Shown: positions 35,464 through 42,049 of the stretch, piece by piece | Numbering within the stretch: position 1 is the first letter of the stretch | Layout: each line of letters starts with the position of its first letter | From: Thermomicrobiales bacterium | GTDB lineage: Bacteria; Chloroflexota; Chloroflexia; Thermomicrobiales; UBA6265 | Length of the DNA stretch: 42,049 nt | Assembly (NCBI GenBank): GCA_023957015.1 | Contig: JAMLHR010000022.1 | Coordinates: 1 to 42,049, forward strand | Direction: 5' to 3' | Position numbers and translations under genes: made by a program | Notes under the pieces: generated by a model | Told to the model about the DNA's origin: nothing | The model's input: only the letters and a program-made list of their open reading frames with translations | Database searches by the model: none

Positions 35464-36513
35464 CTAACCCGCAACGGGTGCTGTGCTTTCCCGAACCTCG
35501 ATCGTGACCGGAAGCTGCAACCGGTCTCCGGCAAACGATTTCTCGCCATCGAGCAGTCGCAGGAGACGATCGAACGCCCGCGTGCCCCACTCAACGCGAT
35601 CCACCGCGACCGATGTCAGACGCGGACTCGTTGCCTCACAAACGGCGGAGTTATCGAATCCCACCACCGAGATGTCATCCGGCACGCGCAAACCGGCCTC
35701 GCGAATCGCGCTCATGCCCCCAACCGCCAATCGGTCGCTGGCGTAGATAATGGCCGTCGGGCGATCGCCCTCGCGCAAAATGTCCTGTGTCAGCCGGTAT
35801 CCGGATGGCTCCAGGAAGGCCATATATCCGTCTTCGTGCGTGATCCTGGCGGAGTCCAACGGCAGTCCCACATCGTAGAGTCCTTCCAGGAATCCGGCCC
35901 GACGCTCGAACGAGGTGTACGTTTCAGACGGTCCGTTGACGAATGCGATACGTTGATGTCCCAACTCGGCCAGGTGCTGCACCATGAGATAGGTGCCACG
36001 CGCGACATCGCCAGCCACACTGGAGAGCTGCGAACCCGGTACGTGACCGCCAACAAGTACGGTGGGAACCTCCCGCTGTAACACCTTCTGAATCACCTCC
36101 GCGGAGACCACACCACCCACCAGCAATAGCCCATTCAGACCACCAAGGATGTCTACCTCGCCCGAATCCAGCAGGTAGCTGGACCGGTGAAACGTGTAAA
36201 CCGTCACACCTGCGGCAAGTGCCGCCGATTCAACTCCGCCCAGGATCTCCTGCAGCATCGTGAACTCCGACGGACGCGACGTCTGCACGAGATGACTGTT
36301 GGTAAGACCAATCACCCTCCGTCCGGACTCATCCCGCACCCGCTCGCGGTCAAGATCAGCGACCGCCTGCTGCACCTGTTTGCGCGTTCGAGCGCTGACA
36401 AGCGTGCTCCCGGCGATCGCCCGGGAGACCGTAGCGACGGAAACACCTGATCTCGCGGCGATTTCCCGCTGCGAGATCCCTTCCGGGACATACATCGGCT
36501 CAAGGTCAGACAT
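35464..36513 (-). CDS. LacI-family transcriptional regulator
   Basis: 349 residues. The N-terminal HTH reads ISQREIAARSGVSVATVSRA (13-32) with the hinge ARTRKQVQQAVADL, followed by a periplasmic-binding-like effector domain (GLTNSHLVQTSRPSEF to SVVGFDNSAVCEATSPRLTS). It probably represses the downstream FAD oxidoreductase, ABC importer and gene at 28464 until the sugar is present. The upstream promoter carries two palindromic sites, one covering the -35 box, so autoregulation is likely. The gene is 18 bases ahead of the FAD oxidoreductase, so the whole set is probably one transcript. Confidence 0.93.
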   Translation of the reverse strand: MSDLEPMYVPEGISQREIAARSGVSVATVSRAIAGSTLVSARTRKQVQQAVADLDRERVRDESGRRVIGLTNSHLVQTSRPSEFTMLQEILGGVESAALAAGVTVYTFHRSSYLLDSGEVDILGGLNGLLLVGGVVSAEVIQKVLQREVPTVLVGGHVPGSQLSSVAGDVARGTYLMVQHLAELGHQRIAFVNGPSETYTSFERRAGFLEGLYDVGLPLDSARITHEDGYMAFLEPSGYRLTQDILREGDRPTAIIYASDRLAVGGMSAIREAGLRVPDDISVVGFDNSAVCEATSPRLTSVAVDRVEWGTRAFDRLLRLLDGEKSFAGDRLQLPVTIEVRESTAPVAG

Positions 36514-36543
36514 GGCATGATCCTCGTATCCTGTACACAGTCG

Positions 36544-36577
36544 ATACTATTCCTACGATGTGCAAAATGCAACACAT
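36544..36577 (-). promoter_or_regulatory. Predicted promoter of the LacI operon with overlapping operator
   Basis: On the minus strand TTGCAT (36567-36572) and TAGTAT (36544-36549) are 17 bases apart. The imperfect palindrome ATGTGCAAAATGCAACACAT (36558-36577) covers the -35 box and part of the spacer, the normal place for a repressor site. The hexamers are only moderate matches. Confidence 0.5.
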
Positions 36578-36587
36578 CTTCCCATAT

Positions 36588-36604
36588 TGTTACATTTTGT
36601 TTCA
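36588..36604. promoter_or_regulatory. Second LacI-type operator candidate
   Basis: TGTTACATTTTGTTTCA is an imperfect palindrome (TGTTAC and GTTTCA arms). On the minus strand its core ACAAAATGTAACA resembles GCAAAATGCAACA in the first site, in inverted orientation. Two such sites about 28 bases apart suit a LacI-family dimer or tetramer. Confidence 0.4.
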
Positions 36605-36748
36605 TTTTCAGCACGTGATCGCGTTCGGCAGAGGTATCAATCGACCTCTGCGCCCGAAGAGTTGATATGGCATCGGTATATGGACTTGGGGACGGACGAG
36701 TGCTATCGTTCGGCGAGGTATTGCCATAACGCCGCCAGGAGCCTTGCA

Positions 36749-37336
36749 TTGAGTCTGCTATCCGCCATCATTACGCTGCTCCTGGTGATGGATCCGCTGG
36801 GGAATGTGCCGCTGTTCATTGCCGCACTCAAGGGTGTGCCGCCGGAGCGCGTGCGCCGCGTGATCGTGCGCGAACTGCTGATCGCGCTCCTGATTCTGAT
36901 CATCTTCCTGTTTGCCGGGCGGGCGCTACTGACGGTGATGAATATCAGCGATGAGGCGCTCAATGTCGGTGGTGGCATGATCCTGCTGCTGATCGCGATT
37001 CAGATGATCTTTCCGGTCGATGAACACGCTGGCAAGACGGTACCGCAGGACGAACCGTTCATCGTGCCGCTGGCGGTGCCGTACACGGTTGGACCAAGCG
37101 TACTGGCGGCGGCGATGTTGTTGATGAGTCAAGACCCGCAGTTGTGGTATCGCTGGCTGGCGGCCGCGGTGATCGCCTGGGCGATCACCGCTATCCTTCT
37201 CTTCTACTCCGCCAATGTCGCCTCCTGGATCGGAGAGAAGGGCGTGGTCGCGATGGAGCGCCTGATGGGGATGATCCTGGTCTTCCTGGCGGTGCAGATG
37301 CTGATGACAGGCATCCGCGATTTCTTCATGATGTAG
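36749..37336 (+). CDS. MarC/NAAT-family integral membrane protein
   Basis: 195 residues from a TTG start at 36749, chosen because AGGAG lies seven bases ahead and the protein then begins at the first MarC helix (SLLSAIITLLLVMDPLGNVP). An ATG-initiated frame from 36560 would add 63 residues that look non-coding and overlap the LacI promoter. Six membrane segments are visible, with the signatures DPLGNVPLF, ALNVGGGMILLLIAIQMIFP and LAVPYTVGPSVLAAAMLLMS, at the usual MarC length. Function of the family is uncertain (once linked to multiple antibiotic resistance, later questioned). It converges on the dehydrogenase at 37369. Confidence 0.88.
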   Translation: MSLLSAIITLLLVMDPLGNVPLFIAALKGVPPERVRRVIVRELLIALLILIIFLFAGRALLTVMNISDEALNVGGGMILLLIAIQMIFPVDEHAGKTVPQDEPFIVPLAVPYTVGPSVLAAAMLLMSQDPQLWYRWLAAAVIAWAITAILLFYSANVASWIGEKGVVAMERLMGMILVFLAVQMLMTGIRDFFMM

Positions 37337-37368
37337 GTTTCCGTAGCCTCGACCTCCCGCCGGTCATG

Positions 37369-38415
37369 TCAGACCGGGGTTCCAGACATACACATCACCG
37401 CTTTGACCACCGTGGCTTTGTCGGCGATGCTCTCGTCCATGGCGCGCTGGATATCATCGAACTCGTACTCGTGGGTGACGATACCCTTGAGATTGACGCG
37501 ACCATCGGCCACAGCCTGAATCGCGATCGGATAGTTGTGGCGATAGCGGAACACGGTCTGGAAGCGTAGTTCCTTGTTGATCGCCACCGCCATCGGGAAC
37601 GTAACCATACCAGTCTTGCTATAGCCGACCAGCACGATCGTGCCACCCTTGCGGGTGGCATTGATCGCCTGACTGGCGGCGATATCGGTACCAGAGGTCT
37701 CGATGACGAGATCGACGCCGCGACCATTCGTTTGCCGCAACACTTCCTCGACCACATCCAATTCAGCACCGTTGATCGCGGCCGTCGCCCCAAGCTCGGC
37801 GGCCTTGTGCAGGCGGGCACCCATGACATCGACCATGAAGACCTGGCTGACACCCATCGCCCGTAGCGCCATCATGCTGACCAGACCGATACAGCCGCAG
37901 CCGAACACCAGCGCCGACTGGCCGATCTTGGCCTCACCGAGCGTCGCGGCGTGGAACCCAACTGCGAGCGGCTCGATCAACGCCCCCTCCATAGAACTGA
38001 CCGAATCCGGCAGTTTGAAACAGAGGTGCGCCGGATGAGTGACGTATTCCTGGAAGGTGCCATCGATCGGTGGTGTCGCGAAGAACTCGACATCCGGACA
38101 GAGGTTGTACTGACCGCTGCGGCAGAACTCACATTCGCCACAGGTGATATTTGGCTCCAGGGCAACACGATCCCCGACCGCGAGCGAGGTCACCTGATCA
38201 CCCAATCCAATGACGGTGCCAGCCACTTCGTGACCGAGCACGAACGGCGGTTCCACCACGAAATCGCCGATGCGTCCTGACTCGAAGTAATGCAGGTCGC
38301 TGCCGCAGATACCGACATTCTCGACCTTGATCAGGACATACTTTGGACCGGGAATCGGCTGTGGTCGATCCTCGAACTGCATCTGACCGATACCCGTCAT
38401 CACCGCGGTTTTCAT
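37369..38415 (-). CDS. Zinc-dependent alcohol/sorbitol-type dehydrogenase (MDR family)
   Basis: 348 residues; ATG 38415 is chosen (GGGAG nearby), the open frame to 38529 being unrelated. Catalytic zinc ligands are Cys37 in GICGSDLHYFESG and His62/Glu63 in LGHEVAGTVIG. The structural zinc lobe has Cys92, Cys95, Cys98 and Cys106 (ITCGECEFCRSGQYNLCPD). The NAD-binding GCGCIGLVSMMALRAMG follows. HYFESGRIGDF is typical of sorbitol/xylitol (L-iditol) 2-dehydrogenases, which oxidise polyols to ketoses with NAD+. It is close to the LacI carbohydrate operon but separated from it by the plus-strand MarC gene. Confidence 0.9.
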   Translation of the reverse strand: MKTAVMTGIGQMQFEDRPQPIPGPKYVLIKVENVGICGSDLHYFESGRIGDFVVEPPFVLGHEVAGTVIGLGDQVTSLAVGDRVALEPNITCGECEFCRSGQYNLCPDVEFFATPPIDGTFQEYVTHPAHLCFKLPDSVSSMEGALIEPLAVGFHAATLGEAKIGQSALVFGCGCIGLVSMMALRAMGVSQVFMVDVMGARLHKAAELGATAAINGAELDVVEEVLRQTNGRGVDLVIETSGTDIAASQAINATRKGGTIVLVGYSKTGMVTFPMAVAINKELRFQTVFRYRHNYPIAIQAVADGRVNLKGIVTHEYEFDDIQRAMDESIADKATVVKAVMCMSGTPV

Positions 38416-38464
38416 GAATATGTCTCCCGTATGGCGTTGATAATGTGGCGTCTCGAAGGAATTC

Positions 38465-38477
38465 CGCCTTCGGCGGG
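38465..38477. repeat. Short GC-rich hairpin between the dsbA-like and dehydrogenase genes
   Basis: CCGCC-TTC-GGCGG is a perfect 5-bp stem with a 3-base loop, set in a GC-rich stretch next to the dispersed element at 38492-38567. No U-tract follows on the minus strand. It may be part of the same composite intergenic element or a weak transcription barrier. Confidence 0.4.
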
Positions 38478-38491
38478 GCGGCCACCCTGCC

Positions 38492-38567
38492 TGCCCGGAC
38501 CACTCACGGTCGCGATATCGAATGGCCAATCATCCGCCGCAATGCGACCGATCGGTCCGGGCCTACG
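38492..38567 (-). repeat. Dispersed structured element, copy B
   Basis: Read on the minus strand it starts CGTAGGCCCGGACCGATCG (38549-38567) and ends GTGAGTGGTCCGGGCA (38492-38507), matching copy A at 28334 in both flanks. Outer arms GCCCGGACC and GGTCCGGGC are perfect 9-bp complements. The inner stem is GGTCGC/GCGACC with a long loop, unlike the GAATGCC/GGCATTC stem of copy A. The element overlaps the end of the DsbA-like gene and supplies its TAG stop. Confidence 0.6.
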
Positions 38568-39237
38568 ATTGCGTTCCAGCGTTGGCCTGTTTGGCCTGCA
38601 TCAGGGCATCATAGAACGCCTGCGGTGGCTGGCCGCCGCTGACGGCGAACTTACCATCAACGATCGTAAATGGAACACTACTGACCCCAGCCTGCTGCAC
38701 CTGCCGGATCGATCCCAGCACCGCATCTCGCTCGCGATGGTTGCGGAGCGGTTGCTCGATCGCGTTTGTCTCCGCCTCGCCCAGAACCTCCTTCGCGATC
38801 CCCAGTAAGACATCGACATCGCCGACGTTCCTCCCCTGCTCGAAGTAGGCCGTCATGAGCGCATCCATCAGCGCTTCACGCTTGTCTTCCGGCGCCAACT
38901 CCATCAGTTCATGCGCGGGAACCGTATTCACGGCGACCTCAACGGCATTGAAGTTGAACGTGAGTCCGAACCCAGCACCAACGTCGGTCACACGCTGAAA
39001 CATCTGCTCCATCATCTCCTCGCTCAGTCCTTTGCGCTTGACGAAACGATCGCGGAAGCTCTCGCCCTCCTCATCTGGCTGGATCGGATCGAGCAGGAAT
39101 GGCAGGAATGTGATGGTTACGGCCTCACCGGTCTCGCTGGTGTAGCGATCGATGGCCGTGCGCAGGTTCTTCTTGCCGATTCGGCACCAGGGGCAAACAA
39201 CATCGGAGACAATCTGGATATTCACAGTACTACTCAT
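38563..39237 (-). CDS. DsbA-family oxidoreductase, FrnE type
   Basis: 224 residues from ATG 39237 (MSSTVNIQIVSDVVCPWCRI); the open frame to 39261 adds eight residues with no better start. The thioredoxin-fold active site is CPWC (Cys15, Cys18), followed by a helical insertion and the cis-Pro loop VSSVPFTIVDGKFAVSGGQ near 188-206. No signal peptide, so it acts in the cytoplasm, unlike secreted DsbA. FrnE-like proteins are disulfide oxidoreductases or isomerases linked to oxidative stress. The dispersed element follows immediately and contains the stop codon. Confidence 0.9.
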   Translation of the reverse strand: MSSTVNIQIVSDVVCPWCRIGKKNLRTAIDRYTSETGEAVTITFLPFLLDPIQPDEEGESFRDRFVKRKGLSEEMMEQMFQRVTDVGAGFGLTFNFNAVEVAVNTVPAHELMELAPEDKREALMDALMTAYFEQGRNVGDVDVLLGIAKEVLGEAETNAIEQPLRNHRERDAVLGSIRQVQQAGVSSVPFTIVDGKFAVSGGQPPQAFYDALMQAKQANAGTQS

Positions 39238-39368
39238 CTCTATTGCTCTGGCAAAGGCCATCTATATATCGCCACATGCACCTCCCGGTATTGTATACCC
39301 ATGCTAGAGTGGTACCTGACCGATCAATACTGACGGGCTGACCCGTCAACCATAGAAAGGACTCAGAA

Positions 39369-40058
39369 ATGAATCGCCGTAATTTCTGTTGTGCGGTTAG
39401 CGTGAGCTTCGTTGGATTGGCGAGCAATCTCTCGCTGGGTCTGGCCCAGAATGATCCGGAGCTCGATACTGGTCTTTTCCAGCACAAGGTGGAATCCCTC
39501 CCTAAGGCGGGAGAAGAGACGCTACAGGCAGTCCTGGTCGGGGAAGTTGCCGATGGATCGTTCGCTTGTATCGTTCACAACAATACCCAGGAGGATCGGG
39601 TCATCACGCAGGTTATTATTGATGGGAATGCTGTACTCGCTGAGGGAAACCCTTCGCCATTCGTGATCGCCGCCGGACAGTATGCGCTGGCAGTCTACTA
39701 TGTTGGCGATGATGTACCAGATACCACGGTCCCGGAGGTTGAGTTCGATGCCGAAGACGCGCAAACATCGTCAGCCAATGATCTGTGGGGATATCGGGAA
39801 GCAACGATTACAGAACTCGAGATCGATGGTAATCGGGCGAAAGGTCGCTTCGAGAATACCTCTGATGATGATTTCTCAGGTAACGCTGAGATTGCGATTG
39901 TATTCCTCAATGATGACGGTGAGATTGTCGGATTCGTGAGTGAGTATGCCCAGACGCGCGATGTTGCCCGAGGAGAAACCGGAGACTTTGACCTGATGGT
40001 GCTATACGGTCAGAGTTCCGATCGATACCTGGCGGCAGCGCAAGGCAAGATCTACTGA
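39369..40058 (+). CDS. Secreted protein of unknown function with probable immunoglobulin-like beta domains
   Basis: 229 residues. The signal region MNRRNFCCAVSVSFVGLASN runs to about LGLAQND; the double cysteine is unusual, and a lipobox is not clear. AAAGGA lies seven bases before the ATG. The mature part has two beta-rich halves, one around VLVGEVADGSFACIVHNNTQ and one around GRFENTSDDDFSGNAEIAIV with VFLNDDGEIVGF. The second resembles FxLYD-type domains of bacterial secreted proteins. It is strongly acidic. It stands alone between the divergent DsbA-like gene and the oxidoreductase at 40199. I do not recognise a specific function. Confidence 0.72.
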   Translation: MNRRNFCCAVSVSFVGLASNLSLGLAQNDPELDTGLFQHKVESLPKAGEETLQAVLVGEVADGSFACIVHNNTQEDRVITQVIIDGNAVLAEGNPSPFVIAAGQYALAVYYVGDDVPDTTVPEVEFDAEDAQTSSANDLWGYREATITELEIDGNRAKGRFENTSDDDFSGNAEIAIVFLNDDGEIVGFVSEYAQTRDVARGETGDFDLMVLYGQSSDRYLAAAQGKIY

Positions 40059-40113
40059 CGCCTCCAGAGAATAGCCAGCCACTTGATCGGCTACCATAGC
40101 TCGCGGATGCCAG

Positions 40114-40198
40114 TATACTAGTAGCTACCTTGTGTCTGCAGTGCGGACACTGTCAGGCGGTGCGTGGGAGAGCGCACCCGAGACCTCGGAGAGCCGAC
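40114..40198 (+). promoter_or_regulatory. Possible promoter -10 and structured leader of the GltD-like gene
   Basis: TATACT (40114-40119) is a good -10, but no convincing -35 is seen at the right distance. The following leader can form three successive stems: GTGTCTGC/GCGGACAC (40132-40150), GGTGCG/CGCACC (40159-40178) and a short CCGA/TCGG (40178-40189), with GGAGAG before the ATG. It may be a regulatory leader; no known riboswitch class was recognised. Confidence 0.35.
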
Positions 40199-42049
40199 AT
40201 GTTTCGATGTAAAGTCTGTGGCTGGATTCATGAGGGCGCGACGCCGCCGGATACGTGCCCGAGTTGTGGTGCGCCGGCTGACCGTTTCCGGGCCATGGAT
40301 AGTGCCGAAGTTGGCATGACCGCAAATGAACTGGCTGCACTCGGTATCGTGGGCCAGGGGTTCGATACCGCGTTGATCGAAGATGGCCGCCGCCTGCGCC
40401 TGCTGGCGTTTATCGATGCGTCTTTCTTTAATCCGTTCACCATTCGTAGCGGCAAGCAGTATCCGCTCTACACCGGCGATGCCCAGTGGTTCAGCGACAA
40501 TATCCCCTGCATGACCGCCTGCCCGAGCCACACCGACATCAGCCGCTATATCGCGCTGATCGCTGATGGCCGCTACAGCGATAGTTACGAACTCAACCGC
40601 GAGCACAATGTCTTCCCGGGTTGTCTGGGGCGTATGTGCGCCCGCCCATGCGAGGCTGCCTGCCGCCGCAAGGAAGTGGATGAACCGATCGGTATCTGCT
40701 ACCTCAAGCGCGTTGCTGCGGATTATCGTGGCGAAACCCGCCGCGATTCCGCCGCCCCGAGCAACGGCCTCACCGTGGGTGTTGTCGGTGCCGGTGTCTC
40801 CGGTCTGACCACCGCCCGCCAGCTGGCGCGTCGCGGTTACGCGGTCGATGTCTACGAGCGTTTCCCGGTTCCGGGTGGTGTGATGTGGACCGGTGTGCCG
40901 GAATGGCGCCTGCCGCGCGATGTTATCGCGGAGGAAGTCGCCCAGATCACCGATCTCGGTGTGCGCATTCACTACAACATGGAAGTCGGCAAGGATATCC
41001 AACTGGCCGATATGATCGAGCAGTTCGACGTCGTCGTGCTGTGCGCTGGCTGTCAGACGGCTCAGGGTCTCGGTATCGAGGGCGAGGAGCTGGAGGGCGT
41101 GGTCAGCGGTCTCGACTTCCTGGCCGATGTCGCACTTGGTCAGGACGATGTCTGGGTTGGTCGCAACGTCGTCACCGTCGGTGGTGGTTTCACCTCGATG
41201 GACTGCGTCCGCACCGTGCTCCGCCTCGGTTCCGAATCCAGCATCATGACCTATCGTCGTACCGTTCACGAGATTCCGGTGGAAGAACTGGAGCTTGAGG
41301 AAGCCGAGATCGAAGGCGTCGATATCCAGTTCATGGTCACACCAACCCGCGTCATTGGCGATCGCAAGGGTCGTGTCAAGGCGCTGGAGTGCGTCAAGAA
41401 CGAACTCGGTGAGCCGGATGCTTCCGGTCGCCGCCGACCAATGCCGGTACCGGGCAGCGAGTATCAGATCAAGTGCGATATGGTCATCGCCGCCATCGGT
41501 CAGAAGCAGGATAATCGCTTCCTCGGCGGGCTGTTCAAGAACGTCGACCGCCGCGGTGTGCCGCTGCTGGACGAGAATCTGAAGACCGAGCTGCCGAATG
41601 TGTGGGCGGCTGGCGACTATGTCATCAATCCGACCAACTTCATCTCCGCCATTGGCGAAGGCAAGCGTGTGGCTGAAGCGATCGACCGCGAGATGCGCGA
41701 TGTCGAGCCGAAGGTCAAGGATATGGAGATCACACGCGTCCCCACCGAGTACGTCAGTAGCCCGAACGCGCTGCTCAGCGAGGGTGTGGCCGAGTGGAGC
41801 ATGGCGGCGATGAGCCGTCGCCTGGTTTGGGGCGACGATTACACCAGCGTAGGTCGCCAGGACATGCCGATGTTGCCCGTGGCACAGCGCGGTATGGGTA
41901 CCATGGATAACACGCTCGAATCCGAAATGGGCTTCACCAAGAGCATCGGATTTGAGGAAGCGAAGCGCTGTTTGCAGTGCCAGTTGAATATCTTCATTGA
42001 TGGCAATCGCTGCATTCTCTGTAACAGCTGCGCCGATGTTTGTCCGCAC
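40199..42049 (+). CDS. GltD-like NAD(P)/FAD oxidoreductase with N-terminal rubredoxin-like knuckle (3' end cut by window edge)
   Basis: 617 residues without a stop; the right edge cuts it. Residues 1-30 hold two CxxC pairs (FRCKVCGWIHEG and TCPSCGAPADRF), a rubredoxin-like metal site. From about 100 comes the GltD-type Fe-S helical domain (NIPCMTACPSHTDISRYI, then FPGCLGRMCARPCEAAC). The FAD motif VGVVGAGVSGLTTARQLARR is near 192-211, the NADP motif VVTVGGGFTSMDCVR near 323-337, and AAGDYVINPTNFISAIGEG near 472. The last visible residues (CLQCQLN, then CILCNSCADVCP) begin a ferredoxin domain. Such proteins pass electrons from NAD(P)H through flavin to Fe-S partners, as in glutamate synthase small subunits and NfnB-like enzymes. 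The exact partner is unknown; no gltB is in view. GGAG precedes the ATG. Confidence 0.87.
   Translation, partial: MFRCKVCGWIHEGATPPDTCPSCGAPADRFRAMDSAEVGMTANELAALGIVGQGFDTALIEDGRRLRLLAFIDASFFNPFTIRSGKQYPLYTGDAQWFSDNIPCMTACPSHTDISRYIALIADGRYSDSYELNREHNVFPGCLGRMCARPCEAACRRKEVDEPIGICYLKRVAADYRGETRRDSAAPSNGLTVGVVGAGVSGLTTARQLARRGYAVDVYERFPVPGGVMWTGVPEWRLPRDVIAEEVAQITDLGVRIHYNMEVGKDIQLADMIEQFDVVVLCAGCQTAQGLGIEGEELEGVVSGLDFLADVALGQDDVWVGRNVVTVGGGFTSMDCVRTVLRLGSESSIMTYRRTVHEIPVEELELEEAEIEGVDIQFMVTPTRVIGDRKGRVKALECVKNELGEPDASGRRRPMPVPGSEYQIKCDMVIAAIGQKQDNRFLGGLFKNVDRRGVPLLDENLKTELPNVWAAGDYVINPTNFISAIGEGKRVAEAIDREMRDVEPKVKDMEITRVPTEYVSSPNALLSEGVAEWSMAAMSRRLVWGDDYTSVGRQDMPMLPVAQRGMGTMDNTLESEMGFTKSIGFEEAKRCLQCQLNIFIDGNRCILCNSCADVCPH

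Noticed and set aside
36560..36748. N-terminal extension of MarC from ATG 36560
   Set aside because: It would run through the LacI promoter/operator and lacks membrane character; the TTG start at 36749 matches the family N-terminus and has AGGAG ahead.
40155..40190. Resemblance of the GltD-like leader to a glycine riboswitch (GGGAGAG, CGCACC)
   Set aside because: The conserved core around the binding pocket is missing and the stems do not follow the class arrangement.
40118..42049. Long minus-strand open frame (643 codons)
   Set aside because: It is antisense to the GltD-like gene, whose plus frame has clear CxxC, FAD and NADP motifs and a ribosome binding site. The minus product shows no recognisable domain.
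1..42049. CRISPR arrays, tRNA or rRNA genes, insertion sequences
   Set aside because: No regularly spaced identical repeats, no tRNA-like cloverleaf sequence noticed by eye, and no transposase frames. A covariance-model search was not possible here.

Overview
This window reads as chromosomal DNA of a Chloroflexota bacterium, most likely Thermomicrobia-like. The grounds are indirect: high-50s percent GC (hand-sampled), twin-arginine-type solute-binding proteins, carbohydrate and peptide ABC importers without local ATPases, a LacI regulator, and several large XRE-HTH/NB-ARC/TPR regulators. The order of gene groups resembles a free-living heterotroph. No tRNA, rRNA, CRISPR array, transposase or phage gene was recognised.

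Layout. 1-2.8 kb (minus): iron-sulfur assembly genes sufC-sufB behind a Fur-family regulator with its own Fur box. 2.9-8.9 kb (minus): an oligopeptide-type binding protein and two permeases, a glutaminase and a PIG-V-like mannosyltransferase, behind a good promoter at 8918-8948. 9.0-10.9 kb (minus): an ABC half-exporter. 11.1-20.5 kb: an accessory island with two intact XRE/NB-ARC/TPR regulators, a third broken by three frameshifts, a small relic of a fourth, and two divergently placed small secreted cysteine proteins of one family. Each peptide gene is preceded by TGCGTGG repeats at exactly 11-bp spacing. 20.5-22.8 kb (minus): two tandem TerC-family genes under one yybP-ykoY (Mn2+) riboswitch. 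22.9-28.3 kb (plus): a 2-hydroxyacid dehydrogenase, M20 peptidase, old yellow enzyme and frameshifted S9 peptidase. 28.5-36.6 kb (minus): a LacI-controlled carbohydrate operon (FAD oxidoreductase, binding protein, two permeases, unrecognised protein). 36.7-40.1 kb: MarC, a zinc sugar-alcohol dehydrogenase, a FrnE-type DsbA protein and a secreted protein. 40.2 kb to the right edge: a GltD-like oxidoreductase with an N-terminal rubredoxin-like knuckle, cut by the edge.

The strongest candidate for an undescribed system is the regulator-peptide island. It combines cytoplasmic HTH-ATPase-TPR receptors, small exported proteins built around a Cys...ER[IV]PxE[IF]xK...Cys motif, and a shared phased direct repeat between them, with a peptide importer and an ABC exporter next door. 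The arrangement recalls RRNPP peptide signalling (HTH-TPR receptor plus exported propeptide) but differs in both partners. Function is inference. The motif, the repeats and the gene order are directly visible.

Other points of note are an abrupt codon-usage change inside sufB near base 430, two copies of a dispersed structured element with a conserved outer stem and different but still paired inner stems (28334-28385 and 38492-38567), and an expression platform in which the riboswitch P1 strand can mask the terC ribosome binding site.
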